A DNA stretch of 62,156 nt from Pedosphaera sp. (GCA_025359965.1 JANYDC010000012.1:1-62156), one strand, 5' to 3'; numbered from the stretch's first letter, positions 38,405 to 47,605 are shown. The notes: a model not told the origin generated them from the sequence alone. A program made the numbers and translations.

Positions 38405-38845
38405 ATGAACCCAAAGCCGAAAGCAAAGCAGAACAATAGGGCGAAACTCCTTTTACTGGTGGGTTGCGCGGCATCACTGGCAATTCTATCCATGCTGATA
38501 CCTGCTGAGCCCATACACAAGGCATCCAAGATTTCCTGCCCAGGCAACATGAAATCGATTGGTTTGGCGCTGCGCCTTTGGTCCGAAGATCACCTGGGTC
38601 AGTTTCCATTCAATGTCAGCACAAACCTCGGAGGGAGCATGGAGCTTTGCCAGCGAAACGCTGAAGACATCGATCAAAACGCCCTTTCACACTTCATGCT
38701 GATGATACCTGAGAACATCACCTACCAACTCCGTACCGGCGCCGATATAAAAACAGGAAATTCCAGCGAGGTGATGGTTGTATGTCCAATCCATGGCCAC
38801 ATCCTGTTCGCCGACGGCAGCTTTCGCATGGGGAAAGGGCGATAG
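38405..38845 (+). CDS. Pseudopilin-like small protein (H-x-G type, no prepilin motif)
   Basis: A 146-residue protein starting at ATG 38405. One N-terminal hydrophobic helix (LLLLVGCAASLAILSMLI) anchors it in the membrane or serves as a signal. The segment CPGNMKSIGLALRLWSEDH-x-x-QFPFNV and the C-terminal VVCPIHGHILFADGSFRMG match the body of verrucomicrobial type II secretion-like pseudopilins. The usual prepilin cleavage motif, G-F-T-L-I-E, is absent. It may be a diverged, anchored relative. It lies between two palindromic repeats and divergently from the DUF1549 gene. Confidence 0.75.
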   Translation: MNPKPKAKQNNRAKLLLLVGCAASLAILSMLIPAEPIHKASKISCPGNMKSIGLALRLWSEDHLGQFPFNVSTNLGGSMELCQRNAEDIDQNALSHFMLMIPENITYQLRTGADIKTGNSSEVMVVCPIHGHILFADGSFRMGKGR

Positions 38846-38997
38846 GCTTCATTCTTGCTAGAATTTAATACGTGAGTTCAAAACCAAAACGAATGCGCAG
38901 GATGCTTTATGGTTGGAGTGGCTTTGGCCGTTCGCAGGTCGATACGCCAGTCACCCTCTTGTTCCTCTTTTGCTACCGATAATTTAACAACAATGCT

Positions 38998-39438
38998 ATG
39001 CAACCCAAAGCTCTGAGTCTGGAACCACTGATCATCCTCTCATTGGGGGTGCTGCTGTTTGTGGTGGCGCCGTTTCTGGTGTGGGTGGTCTGGAAAAGAA
39101 GAGCAATCTTCCGCGTGAGTGTTGTTGTTCTCGCTGTCGTCACGTGCTCATTTTACTTTCTGAGTTTGGGCGAAGCAATGGGCAGGTCCAAAGCATGGTA
39201 TCATTGGAGGTGGGAGTATAAGAACCCGCTGGAGGAAGTGCAAAACTACCTGGCCGAGGCTCAGGCAAATGGTAATACGCGGGCCATTGATGCCTTCTGC
39301 ACGGAATTCGCAAGACAGAAAGTGTCATCCTACGGGCGCGAGCAATTGTTTCAACCGAGTGCTTTTCGTCAATTTGTGGAATCATTAAAACCACTCCGGT
39401 CGTATCAAACCAACGCTCCGGTGATTGACGTGCGTTGA
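38998..39438 (+). CDS. Hypothetical membrane protein (146 aa)
   Basis: A 146-residue protein with two N-terminal transmembrane helices (LIILSLGVLLFVVAPFLVWVV and FRVSVVVLAVVTCSFYFLSL), followed by a soluble helical tail rich in charged residues. The family is not recognised. It is separated from the pseudopilin-like gene by about 150 bases, in which I see nothing specific. The clear membrane topology makes it likely to be a real gene. Confidence 0.65.
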   Translation: MQPKALSLEPLIILSLGVLLFVVAPFLVWVVWKRRAIFRVSVVVLAVVTCSFYFLSLGEAMGRSKAWYHWRWEYKNPLEEVQNYLAEAQANGNTRAIDAFCTEFARQKVSSYGREQLFQPSAFRQFVESLKPLRSYQTNAPVIDVR

Positions 39439-39609
39439 GCATGGAGTGCGGCCCCAAACGAATATTTTTTTGAGATGGCGAACTAAGGCTTTGATTTGAG
39501 CCAACCTAGGGAGATTGTGGATGTGTGCCCGATTGATAAAAATTTTCTCCACGCTGACGAAAGGGTGAGATATCTCAAACAATCTGATTCAATGACGTCG
39601 GTGAAGCAA

Positions 39610-39644
39610 CTTGGAGTGCGTTAGCTTTCTACCGCCTTCAGCGG
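39610..39644. repeat. Palindromic REP-like repeat, copy 2
   Basis: This 35-base element begins CTTGGAGTGCG and matches copy 1 (38270-38304) at 28 of 35 positions. The stem is imperfect here: GCGTTAG on the left against CTACCGC on the right. It sits just beyond the stop codon of the pseudopilin gene that follows on the minus strand, so it could form a hairpin in that transcript. Confidence 0.65.
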
Positions 39645-39649
39645 AAACG

Positions 39650-40393
39650 TCAATCCCTTGCCAAAGTAAACATCCGCGCGGGAGCGGACGCCAGCAATTG
39701 CGCATGGCCATCCACGAAAACGGCATTCGCACGGCGTTTGGCCCCCTTTTTACCGGCCACTCCCCTGTCCGTCTCAGCGCTCTTTTCATTTCCTCCACTG
39801 TGGCGGTAACAGACATTGCCAGGTGCACCATCAGGGTAGACACAAGCATCCCAACCATCGGTGTCAGCATATAAAAGTGTCCCCACGGGATCCAGGACTT
39901 GGGCTGACGACACGTTGGCAACGCCATTATTAATCATCCCATTCTGCGCATAAGCCAAGTACCCCCAAAAGCCTCCCTCCCGCAAGATCTTGCCGAGCCC
40001 TTCATCAGGCTGGGCCTTTTGCAAACTCGACGGACAGATAAAAACACCCTTTCCAGCCACGGTCTCTTTCTTGCCCAAATAAGGCTGAAGCTGGCGGTAC
40101 CAAATGGGCGTTGGATTCACACTGGCGAGATTGGCTGGCGGCCAACCGATCGGATAAACTTGAGTATCCTGCTCAAACATGACGGCCGCGAGGGAAAGCT
40201 GCCGCAGGTTGCTTTGGCATTTAGCCGTTTTACCCTTGTTCTTGGCCGCCGCCAAGGCAGGCAGCAGCATTGAAGCCAGAACGGCAATAATAGCGATCAC
40301 CACCAGCAATTCAATCAAGGTGAATCCGGTCGTGGTTTTGGATCGACATTCGGAAGCGGGGAAGCTGCTTTTCATATCCTTAGGCTGAGTCAT
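39650..40393 (-). CDS. Type II secretion-type pseudopilin (prepilin N-terminal motif, H-x9-DG type)
   Basis: A 247-residue secreted or assembled protein with a canonical prepilin motif, TTGFTLIELLVVIAIIAVLASMLLPAL, in residues ~20-46. The Gly-Phe cleavage site and the Glu at position 5 of the mature protein are present. The body contains CQSNLRQLSLAAVMFEQD and the C-terminal RANAVFVDGHAQLL, characteristic of the large verrucomicrobial/planctomycete pseudopilin-like family (DUF1559-related). It is alone here, without secretion ATPase or secretin genes nearby, as is usual for this expanded family. Confidence 0.9.
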   Translation of the reverse strand: MTQPKDMKSSFPASECRSKTTTGFTLIELLVVIAIIAVLASMLLPALAAAKNKGKTAKCQSNLRQLSLAAVMFEQDTQVYPIGWPPANLASVNPTPIWYRQLQPYLGKKETVAGKGVFICPSSLQKAQPDEGLGKILREGGFWGYLAYAQNGMINNGVANVSSAQVLDPVGTLLYADTDGWDACVYPDGAPGNVCYRHSGGNEKSAETDRGVAGKKGAKRRANAVFVDGHAQLLASAPARMFTLARD

Positions 40394-40598
40394 ACCTCAA
40401 TTTCCGGGGGTTGGAAAGGCTTGAAGTCGGCCAAGGAGAGAAAAACAGACTGAAACGACAACAGTATCGCCCATACCCACGTGCCTGCCGTCCAGGTCCT
40501 CAATTCGTTATATTTTGAATGATGTGAATGCGCCGGACGCAGGGAAGACTTGTTCGTACGCCTTGGATTTCCCTGAAAATCCACGTATTGTGAAATGG

Positions 40599-42605
40599 AT
40601 GAAACTTATCCACGTTGTTTTGGCGGTTTGGATGGTGAGCTTCTGCGCCTTGGGCCAGACGAACATTCTCAAGCTGGACGCTGCTGGAGCGTACGGGCCT
40701 GTGACGAAACAGAACATCGCCGTAACAGGTCAAAATTTCAACTCCGCAACTCGCCTTACAACTACCGCAGGCACCACCCACGTTTATGATGCCGGGTATG
40801 TGGTTCCTGTGATTCCTGCCGTGAAAAAGAACGACGTGCTGGCCGGTGAAATCTGGCTGCGCCGGGTCCAGCCGGTCAACGGAAACGCTTTTGTCACCTT
40901 CAACTTCGAGAATCATCTCGCACCCAATGAAAAATCCATTTCGCGCACCATTGCGCTCGGTTCTGCCGAATGGAGCAGGTACCGGTTGTCCTTCCGCGTG
41001 ATCTCCAATTATGTGGCCGCCGGCTCACAGGTGACGCTCTTCCTCGGCTTCCCACCTCAGGGCCTCGAGGTAGGGCCGCTTGCTCTGACCAATTTCGGCC
41101 CAAACGTCACTGTCTCACAATTCCCAAACGATCTCACCTATGCTGGACGAAATCTGGATGCACCGTGGAGGGTTGCCGCCGCAGCGCGTATTGAGCAATT
41201 CCGAAAAGCCAACCTGGCTTTAAATCTCGTGGATGAGGCGGGATTCCCCGTCACGAACGGCACCGTGCAAGTACGCCTGACTCGGCACCAATTTGGATTT
41301 GGCTCGGCGGTGGATGGACCGATGCTGCTTGGGCGCCGGCAGGGAACCACATCCAGCGATTTGAACCGCTATCGCTCCACCATTACCAACTGGTTCAACA
41401 AAGCCGTGCTGGAGAATGATCTGAAATGGTATGTTTGGGAGCAAACTCTCAACCTACCCTCGCAGCCCTTCGGTCCGGGCACCGCGACCAATGCGCTCAA
41501 ATGGCTGGGGGATCGCGGCATTCCGGTGCGTGGCCACAACCTCATCTGGCCTTCGACGAATGAGGTGTATTTCCTCCCCAATGACGTGCCCGGGCTTTTT
41601 GGAGACACCAACAGACTGCGCACCCGCATTAACTCTCATTTCACCAACATCCTCACGCAAACCAAAGACAAGTGCGTCGAATGGGATGTTATTAACGAGC
41701 CCTACTACAACCACACCATCATGGACAAACTGGGGTACGGCGAAATGATCGAATGGTTCAAACTAGCGCATGTCTTGGATCCCAAAGCCAAGCTTTACCT
41801 CAACGAATATGGGAACCTTGAGGTGGCCGGTTTGAAGAGCACTCAGACCGATGATTTTTTCAACAAGTCGAAATACCTGCTCGACGGCGGCGCACCCCTT
41901 GAGGGCCTGGGCATGCAAAGCCATTTCGGGGATTATCTCCCCGATCCGGTGGATCTCTTGGCCATGCTGGACCGCTTCGCCACACTCGGTTTGCCCATCC
42001 AATCAACAGAGTTTGACATCAACGTGCTTGACGAGCAAACGCAGGCCGATTACCTGCGGGATTTCATGACGGTAATGTTCAGTCATCCCTCGGTGAATGC
42101 GGTGGTGATGTGGGGGTTCTGGGCGGGCCAGCACTGGCTGCCGGACGCTGCGCTCTTTAAGAAGGATTGGACCCTGAAACCCAATGGGATCATGTGGAGC
42201 AACCTTGTCTTCAAAGAATGGAGCACCACCGCTGATCTCACTCCTGATGGCGAAGGCCACCTTGAATTGCGCGGGTTTAAGGGGGAATACGAGATCACTT
42301 CCCGTTCAGGAGGAGCCACCAACATCTCAAAGCTATCGCTCGATTCCTCCACCAATGTCTTGGTCGCCCTAAAGATTCCAGCGCCGTCCTTAAGTGCTGC
42401 CGCCCGTGCGGACGGCAAAATTGACTTCCGTTGGAATATCAGCGTGTCCGGTTATCGTATTGAATCATCCCCCACCTTGAAACCTGCCCAATGGAGTGAA
42501 GTTCCCGGAGCGGCTGATGAACCGCAAGGGGGATGGTTTTTGACGGTCAATCCGCCGCTTTCTGGAGCGATGTTTTACCGGCTGTCTCGGACGACCCTTC
42601 CATAG
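40599..42605 (+). CDS. Endo-1,4-beta-xylanase, GH10
   Basis: A 668-residue secreted glycoside hydrolase. ATG 40599 gives a signal peptide (MKLIHVVLAVWMVSFCALG). Residues ~20-185 form a beta-sandwich-like module resembling a carbohydrate-binding domain. The GH10 TIM barrel follows, with the acid/base Glu in WDVINEPY (Glu367), the nucleophile in STEFDIN (Glu471), and RGHNLIWPS and MWGFWAGQHW in their expected places. The C-terminal ~60 residues (YRIESSPTLKPAQWSEVPG to FYRLSR) match a short module common at the ends of secreted proteins in this phylum. It would cleave xylan outside the cytoplasm. The end overlaps the convergent DCC gene by 59 bases. Confidence 0.94.
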   Translation: MKLIHVVLAVWMVSFCALGQTNILKLDAAGAYGPVTKQNIAVTGQNFNSATRLTTTAGTTHVYDAGYVVPVIPAVKKNDVLAGEIWLRRVQPVNGNAFVTFNFENHLAPNEKSISRTIALGSAEWSRYRLSFRVISNYVAAGSQVTLFLGFPPQGLEVGPLALTNFGPNVTVSQFPNDLTYAGRNLDAPWRVAAAARIEQFRKANLALNLVDEAGFPVTNGTVQVRLTRHQFGFGSAVDGPMLLGRRQGTTSSDLNRYRSTITNWFNKAVLENDLKWYVWEQTLNLPSQPFGPGTATNALKWLGDRGIPVRGHNLIWPSTNEVYFLPNDVPGLFGDTNRLRTRINSHFTNILTQTKDKCVEWDVINEPYYNHTIMDKLGYGEMIEWFKLAHVLDPKAKLYLNEYGNLEVAGLKSTQTDDFFNKSKYLLDGGAPLEGLGMQSHFGDYLPDPVDLLAMLDRFATLGLPIQSTEFDINVLDEQTQADYLRDFMTVMFSHPSVNAVVMWGFWAGQHWLPDAALFKKDWTLKPNGIMWSNLVFKEWSTTADLTPDGEGHLELRGFKGEYEITSRSGGATNISKLSLDSSTNVLVALKIPAPSLSAAARADGKIDFRWNISVSGYRIESSPTLKPAQWSEVPGAADEPQGGWFLTVNPPLSGAMFYRLSRTTLP

Positions 42606-43056
42606 TTTTGGCCTTCGGCAGTCCACAGGTTGCAGGAATGCCCAGCCAACTGCTGATCCGATGCCTGTTGCCTGCCACCCATTGGTAACCCATCTCGTCC
42701 ACCCGCAGACAGCACATCACCCATAAAATCATAGCCAGCGGCCAGCCTAGTGGAAGTTGCCAACTCGCCCAACGCACACATGCCGCCCCGCGCACCAATC
42801 GACCGTCGCTGGTCACACCATGAATCGCCTCCAGCAATTCATTGGGCGGAAATCGTTTGGAAAGCTCAGGGTGGAGCAATGCAAGTTGCAGCGCCGGAAT
42901 GGCTTCCAGCCGACCCAGCCAATCCAATTTTTCCATTTGCCGCACCGCCGCCGTGCAAAACCCACAGTCCCCATCATAAATAATGGGGCACCGTTTCGGT
43001 TTTACACTGACAGGCACGCACCAGCATAATCGGAGAAACCCACTATGCCAAACCAA
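42547..43056 (-). CDS. Thiol-disulfide oxidoreductase, DCC family (DUF393)
   Basis: A 169-residue protein with the diagnostic PIIYDGDCGFC motif, whose C-x-x-C-type cysteines sit at the end of the first strand. A hydrophobic helix (WQLPLGWPLAMILWVMCC) follows, and the tail is basic. DCC proteins are thioredoxin-fold-related and of uncertain substrate. The TTG at 43056 is the longest start; a GTG at 43017, giving VPVSVKPKRCP, may be the true one. It overlaps the xylanase gene tail to tail and is divergent from the NHL-repeat gene. Confidence 0.85.
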   Translation of the reverse strand: MVWHSGFLRLCWCVPVSVKPKRCPIIYDGDCGFCTAAVRQMEKLDWLGRLEAIPALQLALLHPELSKRFPPNELLEAIHGVTSDGRLVRGAACVRWASWQLPLGWPLAMILWVMCCLRVDEMGYQWVAGNRHRISSWLGIPATCGLPKAKTMEGSSETAGKTSLQKAAD

Positions 43057-43129
43057 CAGCGAACCACCTAAAGATCATCATCTACTTTCTCAATCCTACT
43101 TTGGCCTGTATGATGCTTTTACTTTTACG

Positions 43130-44443
43130 ATGCAATCATGCCTGAAACTACTGCGCGGAGCCATTGCGCTCGCCGGTTTGGTGATTTGTTTTGGTCTGAC
43201 TCACGACGCAGCAGCCGAAGTTCGCTTGAATGCCTCAAGCTTCGGCAAAGGCCTGCCGCTTTCCTGGTCGGGAAACCTGACCAACGGGATCGCCACCATT
43301 GAGTGGCTGCCGGATTTGAATAAGCCTTGGCAACCTTGGCTGAATGTATTTTCCAGCAATACCCTGCAATCGGTCTCGCGCCTGCCCTCCCTGTCCCCCG
43401 GGTTTCTCAGACTTCAACTCAACGACATCAGCCACGGATCCTCGGCCTACATCGCGCTGCTGACCAACTATGCCAACATCGAAACCATCGCTGGCCACGG
43501 CGACGTGGGCGATGATGTTACCAATGCTTGGGATCCTTCGTATGAGGGAGGCTCTGCCACGGGCGCCAACCTTTCCCGTCCGCACTTTGCCATGGCGGAT
43601 CTGGCCGGCAACATCTACATCGTAGACAAAAATGCCCACGCCGTTAGGAAGATGGTGGGCAACAAGATTTACACCGTTGCAGGCACCGGTTCCCCCGGAG
43701 ATGACGGCAACGCTTTGGCCCTCGCCACACAGCGGCGGCTCTCCTTTCCCAATGGGCTCTGGGTCATGCCAAACGGTTCATTCTATATTTTGGACCAGGG
43801 CAACGGCAAAATTCGCCGAGTTTCAACCAGCGGTGTGATGAGCACAGTCGTAGCCCCCAAGAACGGCATCTCGGGCGGACGGTCTCTTTGTGTGTCCGCC
43901 GATGAGTCACACATTTATTTTGCCGACGGGAAGAAAATAAAAGTATCGCCGAGCATTAATGGCACTGATGTCGTTTTCGACAATCTAATCGACCCGGGCA
44001 ACATCGTTTTTGATCCTTTAGGAAGACTGGTCATCACCGATCGTGGAGCGAATCTGGTCTGGCGGCTTGAAAGTAATAATTCCCGCACCATCATCGCCGG
44101 CACCGGGAGCACTTTTGGCGGGGGAGACGGCGCTCTTGCCACCGATACCGCTCTCTTTGGAGTGCGCGGCGTGTGGTTCCTTCCCGGCGGACAATACCTG
44201 CTGGCCACACATGAGGGCAGCCGCATTTGGTATGTGGATCTGGATGGGATCATCCATTTATTCGTTGACGGCTCCCCCGGCGGCTGGCACACCGGAGACG
44301 GCGGCTGGTTCCATACGCCCGGGGCCAAGATTAGCGAGGTGCGAAGTATCAGCATGGACTTTGATGGCAACATCCTCATTGTGGAAAACGATTTTGGCTA
44401 CGTGAGGCGAATCAGTTTTGAACGAAAAACTCCGTCCCCCTGA
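43130..44443 (+). CDS. Secreted NHL-repeat beta-propeller protein
   Basis: A 437-residue exported protein. ATG 43130 gives a signal peptide (LLRGAIALAGLVICFGLTHDAAA). Residues ~30-100 hold a short module (LPLSWSGNLTNGIATIEWLPDLN, then FLRLQLND) of the kind found in secreted proteins of this phylum. From about residue 105 come NHL repeats, seen as IYIVDKNAHAVRKM, IYTVAGTGSPGDDG, FYILDQGNGKIRRVS and LVITDRGANLVWRLE. These form a propeller used for protein or ligand binding. No catalytic residue is evident. Confidence 0.88.
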   Translation: MQSCLKLLRGAIALAGLVICFGLTHDAAAEVRLNASSFGKGLPLSWSGNLTNGIATIEWLPDLNKPWQPWLNVFSSNTLQSVSRLPSLSPGFLRLQLNDISHGSSAYIALLTNYANIETIAGHGDVGDDVTNAWDPSYEGGSATGANLSRPHFAMADLAGNIYIVDKNAHAVRKMVGNKIYTVAGTGSPGDDGNALALATQRRLSFPNGLWVMPNGSFYILDQGNGKIRRVSTSGVMSTVVAPKNGISGGRSLCVSADESHIYFADGKKIKVSPSINGTDVVFDNLIDPGNIVFDPLGRLVITDRGANLVWRLESNNSRTIIAGTGSTFGGGDGALATDTALFGVRGVWFLPGGQYLLATHEGSRIWYVDLDGIIHLFVDGSPGGWHTGDGGWFHTPGAKISEVRSISMDFDGNILIVENDFGYVRRISFERKTPSP

Positions 44444-44521
44444 ACGGAGCGCAACCCACCGACACAGAATAGCAAGCTGACGAAAGCGGACTTAGCTGGA
44501 AGCTGCCTTAATGGCTCCCGT

Positions 44522-45349
44522 ATGAAAGTATGTTTGAAAGCAAATCAACGACTATTGCTGGCCGTGATAATGCTCGGCACATTAAGCTCGGCCCGCGCCG
44601 ATGAGCGCTTCTTCTCCTACGTAGAGGAGGCCGAGGTCACTCCCAAGGGCGAGTGGGAGTTTGAGCAATGGCTCACCTACCGAAAGGGTTATCCCGGAGG
44701 GGATCGCAATTTCGACCAGCATATCTGGGACTTCCGCGAAGAAATCGAGTATGGCATTACTGACCGTCTTTCCGGCTCCCTATACTTAAACTTCCGCAAT
44801 GACCATTACGTGGCCCGCACCGAAGGATTCCAGAATTCGAGCGAGTTCAATTTCAACGGTGTCTCAGGCGAGTTGAAGTACCAGGTGCTCAACCCCAACA
44901 CCCAGCCGGTGGGCCTGGCGCTTTACTTTGAGCCCACTTACGGAAGCGATGAGCAGGAGCTGGAGTACAAAATCATCTTCTCTAAAAACCTCGGTGACAA
45001 ATGGGTGCTGGCCGCCAACATCACTTACGAACAGGAATGGGAGAAGGAAGAGGGTCTCACCGTCAGGGAATCGGTGCTCGAGTTCACTGCGGGTGCGTCA
45101 TACCGCATCACACCCCACTGGTCGGCTGGATTGGAGGCCCGTCATCATGCCGTGTACGAAGGAATCGCATTAAATGATCATCTCGGCACCGGCGTCTTCG
45201 TTGGACCCAATGTCCACTACGGCACAGCCAAATGGGGAGTCACCCTCACCGTCATGCCCCAGGTCACTGGCAATCCCAGCGACAGCGGCATCAACCGCTC
45301 GGAACACCAGACTTTTGAAACCCGTCTGATCGTGGCCATTGACTTATGA
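44522..45349 (+). CDS. Predicted outer-membrane beta-barrel protein
   Basis: A 275-residue protein with a signal peptide (LLLAVIMLGTLSSARA) and alternating polar and apolar strands ending in a hydrophobic beta strand, LIVAIDL, typical of the outer-membrane insertion signal. Segments such as FREEIEYGITDRLSGSLYLN, GELKYQVLN and ITPHWSAGLEARHH recur in DUF6662/porin-like barrels that act as transport or sensing proteins. I assign topology only; the substrate is unknown. It follows the NHL gene by 78 bases on the same strand. Confidence 0.8.
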   Translation: MKVCLKANQRLLLAVIMLGTLSSARADERFFSYVEEAEVTPKGEWEFEQWLTYRKGYPGGDRNFDQHIWDFREEIEYGITDRLSGSLYLNFRNDHYVARTEGFQNSSEFNFNGVSGELKYQVLNPNTQPVGLALYFEPTYGSDEQELEYKIIFSKNLGDKWVLAANITYEQEWEKEEGLTVRESVLEFTAGASYRITPHWSAGLEARHHAVYEGIALNDHLGTGVFVGPNVHYGTAKWGVTLTVMPQVTGNPSDSGINRSEHQTFETRLIVAIDL

Positions 45350-45358
45350 GTCACCCAA

Positions 45359-46255
45359 TTATTGCACAAACTTGGCCGGGTAAATTGTGACGCCCAGGTG
45401 TTTTGCTAAAAGTTCGGCAAAGCGAGCCACTCCGCGTTTCTCGTCGGTGCCGAGATGATAGTGAATGTGCCAGCCAAGGTAATCCTTGCGGAAATCCAAA
45501 TCATATTCCGTCCGGGATCGGATGATGTGATCCAGCGTATCGAGCCCGAAATCGCGGGCGGAACGGAGTTGGCGGCGTAGTTCGGGCGTGTGAACGCCAC
45601 GACGCATGGCCCAAACGGCGTAGACAAAGGGCAGCTCGGTCATCTCCAGCCACGCCGCTCCCAAATCCCAGATTATGTGCGAGTGACCGGCTCTCAGGAA
45701 CTCAATGGCGGGATTGCCAATCAGCAAAACCGCATCCTTCTGAGGAGCAAGGCCATGATCTTCCAGCACTTCAAAAACTGGCTTCAATCCCTTCTCTGCA
45801 AGTAAAACCTTCAACAGATTGACGCTCGTCAGGGAATCGGGATCAAGCCAGATGCGCTCGATTTGTTCCAATGGCGCCTTGTGGGCAAGGAAAACGCTTT
45901 TGATCTCGCCGAGACCGGCCACAGCAATGCCATCGAGGACATCATACCCGTCGTTCATCAGCACTTCCGTGATGCTGACAAGCGCCGCATCCAATTCCTT
46001 GGATTGCAACCTCCGAGCCAACTCCGCAGGCGGCAGGAATTGGATTTCATCCTCCAGTCCGCGCGTCAGCGGCACTGCGTTCAGGTAAGGCACCGACCCC
46101 ACGCGGAATGGCTGTAGCGAGCCCTCAAGCTGGTATTCACGCTGGGTCAGCGTGGCGCGGCGTTCGCGTTCAAACCTCGCCGCAAGTTCGTCGGGGGAGT
46201 CGACCTCGGCCATGCGGAGTTTGGGCAGGGGTTGATCACAATCATCGTCGCTCAT
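45359..46255 (-). CDS. mqnA: Chorismate dehydratase MqnA (futalosine menaquinone pathway)
   Basis: A 298-residue enzyme that converts chorismate to 3-enolpyruvylbenzoate, the first step of futalosine-dependent menaquinone synthesis. Family features are FRVGSVPYLNAVPLTRGL, ELDAALVSITE, IWLDPDSLTSVNLLKVLL and LIGNPAIEF, matching the MqnA/MqnD periplasmic-binding-protein-like fold; the first segment is characteristic of MqnA. There is a ~45-residue N-terminal extension rich in charged residues that is absent from most MqnA proteins. The gene overlaps mqnE by four bases (ATGA). Confidence 0.93.
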   Translation of the reverse strand: MSDDDCDQPLPKLRMAEVDSPDELAARFERERRATLTQREYQLEGSLQPFRVGSVPYLNAVPLTRGLEDEIQFLPPAELARRLQSKELDAALVSITEVLMNDGYDVLDGIAVAGLGEIKSVFLAHKAPLEQIERIWLDPDSLTSVNLLKVLLAEKGLKPVFEVLEDHGLAPQKDAVLLIGNPAIEFLRAGHSHIIWDLGAAWLEMTELPFVYAVWAMRRGVHTPELRRQLRSARDFGLDTLDHIIRSRTEYDLDFRKDYLGWHIHYHLGTDEKRGVARFAELLAKHLGVTIYPAKFVQ

Positions 46256-47415
46256 GCGGTGGCGAGGTTTCCTTGAAGGAGGGCGTTGGGGCCGGGAGTG
46301 GGTTCGGGCGCTTCGGGCTCAGGGGAGTCCCAAGTGCGGATCGCCTCGTAGAAAGTGTTTCGTTGCACCGGAGTGCGCCGGGTTTCACGGATCGCTTTCA
46401 CCATTTCCATTTCCGTCTGACCCTGGGGCGACTTCGCGCCGGCCATGTGGAAAATGTGTTCCTCCACAATCGTGCCGTGCAGGTCGTCGGCACCATAGCT
46501 CAGCGCTACTTGCGCCAGCTTTAACCCCATCCCAACCCAGTAGGCCGTGATGTGATCGAAATTATCAAGATACAATCGGCTCACCGCGACGGTGCGCAGG
46601 ATATCAAAGCCCGTGGGACCCTCCTTGACGGGGATATTGTTGTTGTCCGCATGGTACGGTAGGGGAATAAACCCAGTGAATCCCCGCGTTTCATCCTGCA
46701 ACCCGCGCAGCTGCCGCAAGTGATCCACCCGATCCGCCAAACTTTCGACATGCCCAAACAACATCGTGCATGTGCTGCGCTCCCCCATCTTGTGCCAGGT
46801 GCGATGGACATCCAGATACTCGGCGGCGGATTCCTTACCCTTGGCAATCTGCGAGCGAACGGAAGCCTGAAAAATTTCCGCGCCGCCACCAGTCAGGGAA
46901 TTCAGCCCCGCCGCGCGAAGTTCAGTCAGGGTCTCCACCACTGTTTTCTTGGCCATCCACGCCAGATGAAGAATCTCGATCGCCGTGAAACATTTCAACT
47001 GCAACCGCGCATCCAACTGCTTCAACGCCCTAAGAAAATCGAGGTAATAGCTGAATGGCAGGTTGGGATGCAACCCACCCACAATGTGCAACTCAGTAAT
47101 GCCCAAGTTCAAAGCCTCGCGCGCTTTGCTGACGATCTGTTCCACCGATAGCTGAAATCCGTCCGAATCCCGCTTCTTCTTGGAGAACGCACAGAACTGG
47201 CAGCTCAGAATGCAGTAATTGGAGTAATTAATGTACCGGTTGATGATGTAGGTGGCCTTCTGCCCCACCTTCCGCTGCCGCACAAAATCAGCCATCGACC
47301 CCAGCGCGTTGATATCCTTCGACTCAAACAACCTGAGCGCATCGCTTTCATCCAAGCGCCCACCCTCCACAACCTTGTCGTAGAGATCACGCAACGAACT
47401 TTTTTGAACCGCCAT
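46252..47415 (-). CDS. mqnE: Aminofutalosine synthase MqnE (radical SAM)
   Basis: A 387-residue radical SAM enzyme that joins 3-enolpyruvylbenzoate and SAM to give aminodeoxyfutalosine. The cluster-binding motif C-x3-C-x2-C appears as CILSCQFC (Cys68, 72 and 75), preceded by YINYSNY as expected for MqnE/MqnC. Other family segments are LHIVGGLHPNLPFSYY, GGGAEIF, and a C-terminal DDLHGTIVEEHIFHMAGA. ATG 47415 (MAVQKSS) is preferred over 47421. It is directly coupled to mqnA downstream. Confidence 0.95.
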   Translation of the reverse strand: MAVQKSSLRDLYDKVVEGGRLDESDALRLFESKDINALGSMADFVRQRKVGQKATYIINRYINYSNYCILSCQFCAFSKKKRDSDGFQLSVEQIVSKAREALNLGITELHIVGGLHPNLPFSYYLDFLRALKQLDARLQLKCFTAIEILHLAWMAKKTVVETLTELRAAGLNSLTGGGAEIFQASVRSQIAKGKESAAEYLDVHRTWHKMGERSTCTMLFGHVESLADRVDHLRQLRGLQDETRGFTGFIPLPYHADNNNIPVKEGPTGFDILRTVAVSRLYLDNFDHITAYWVGMGLKLAQVALSYGADDLHGTIVEEHIFHMAGAKSPQGQTEMEMVKAIRETRRTPVQRNTFYEAIRTWDSPEPEAPEPTPGPNALLQGNLATA

Positions 47416-47605
47416 CCACATGTCGATAAACTACCACATCGACAGTATTCTGGACCAGTGTATTGAGGCAGCCAAATTCCGTGGCCGAAAATTGTCGGGC
47501 GGATTTGGCGTGCCGAACCCCTATTGAGGAAATACCCTCCTAATAATTTGCTAACGATCACCACAACGTACATTCAAGTCCTCGTAGTGAGGGGCAACTG
47601 AAAAC

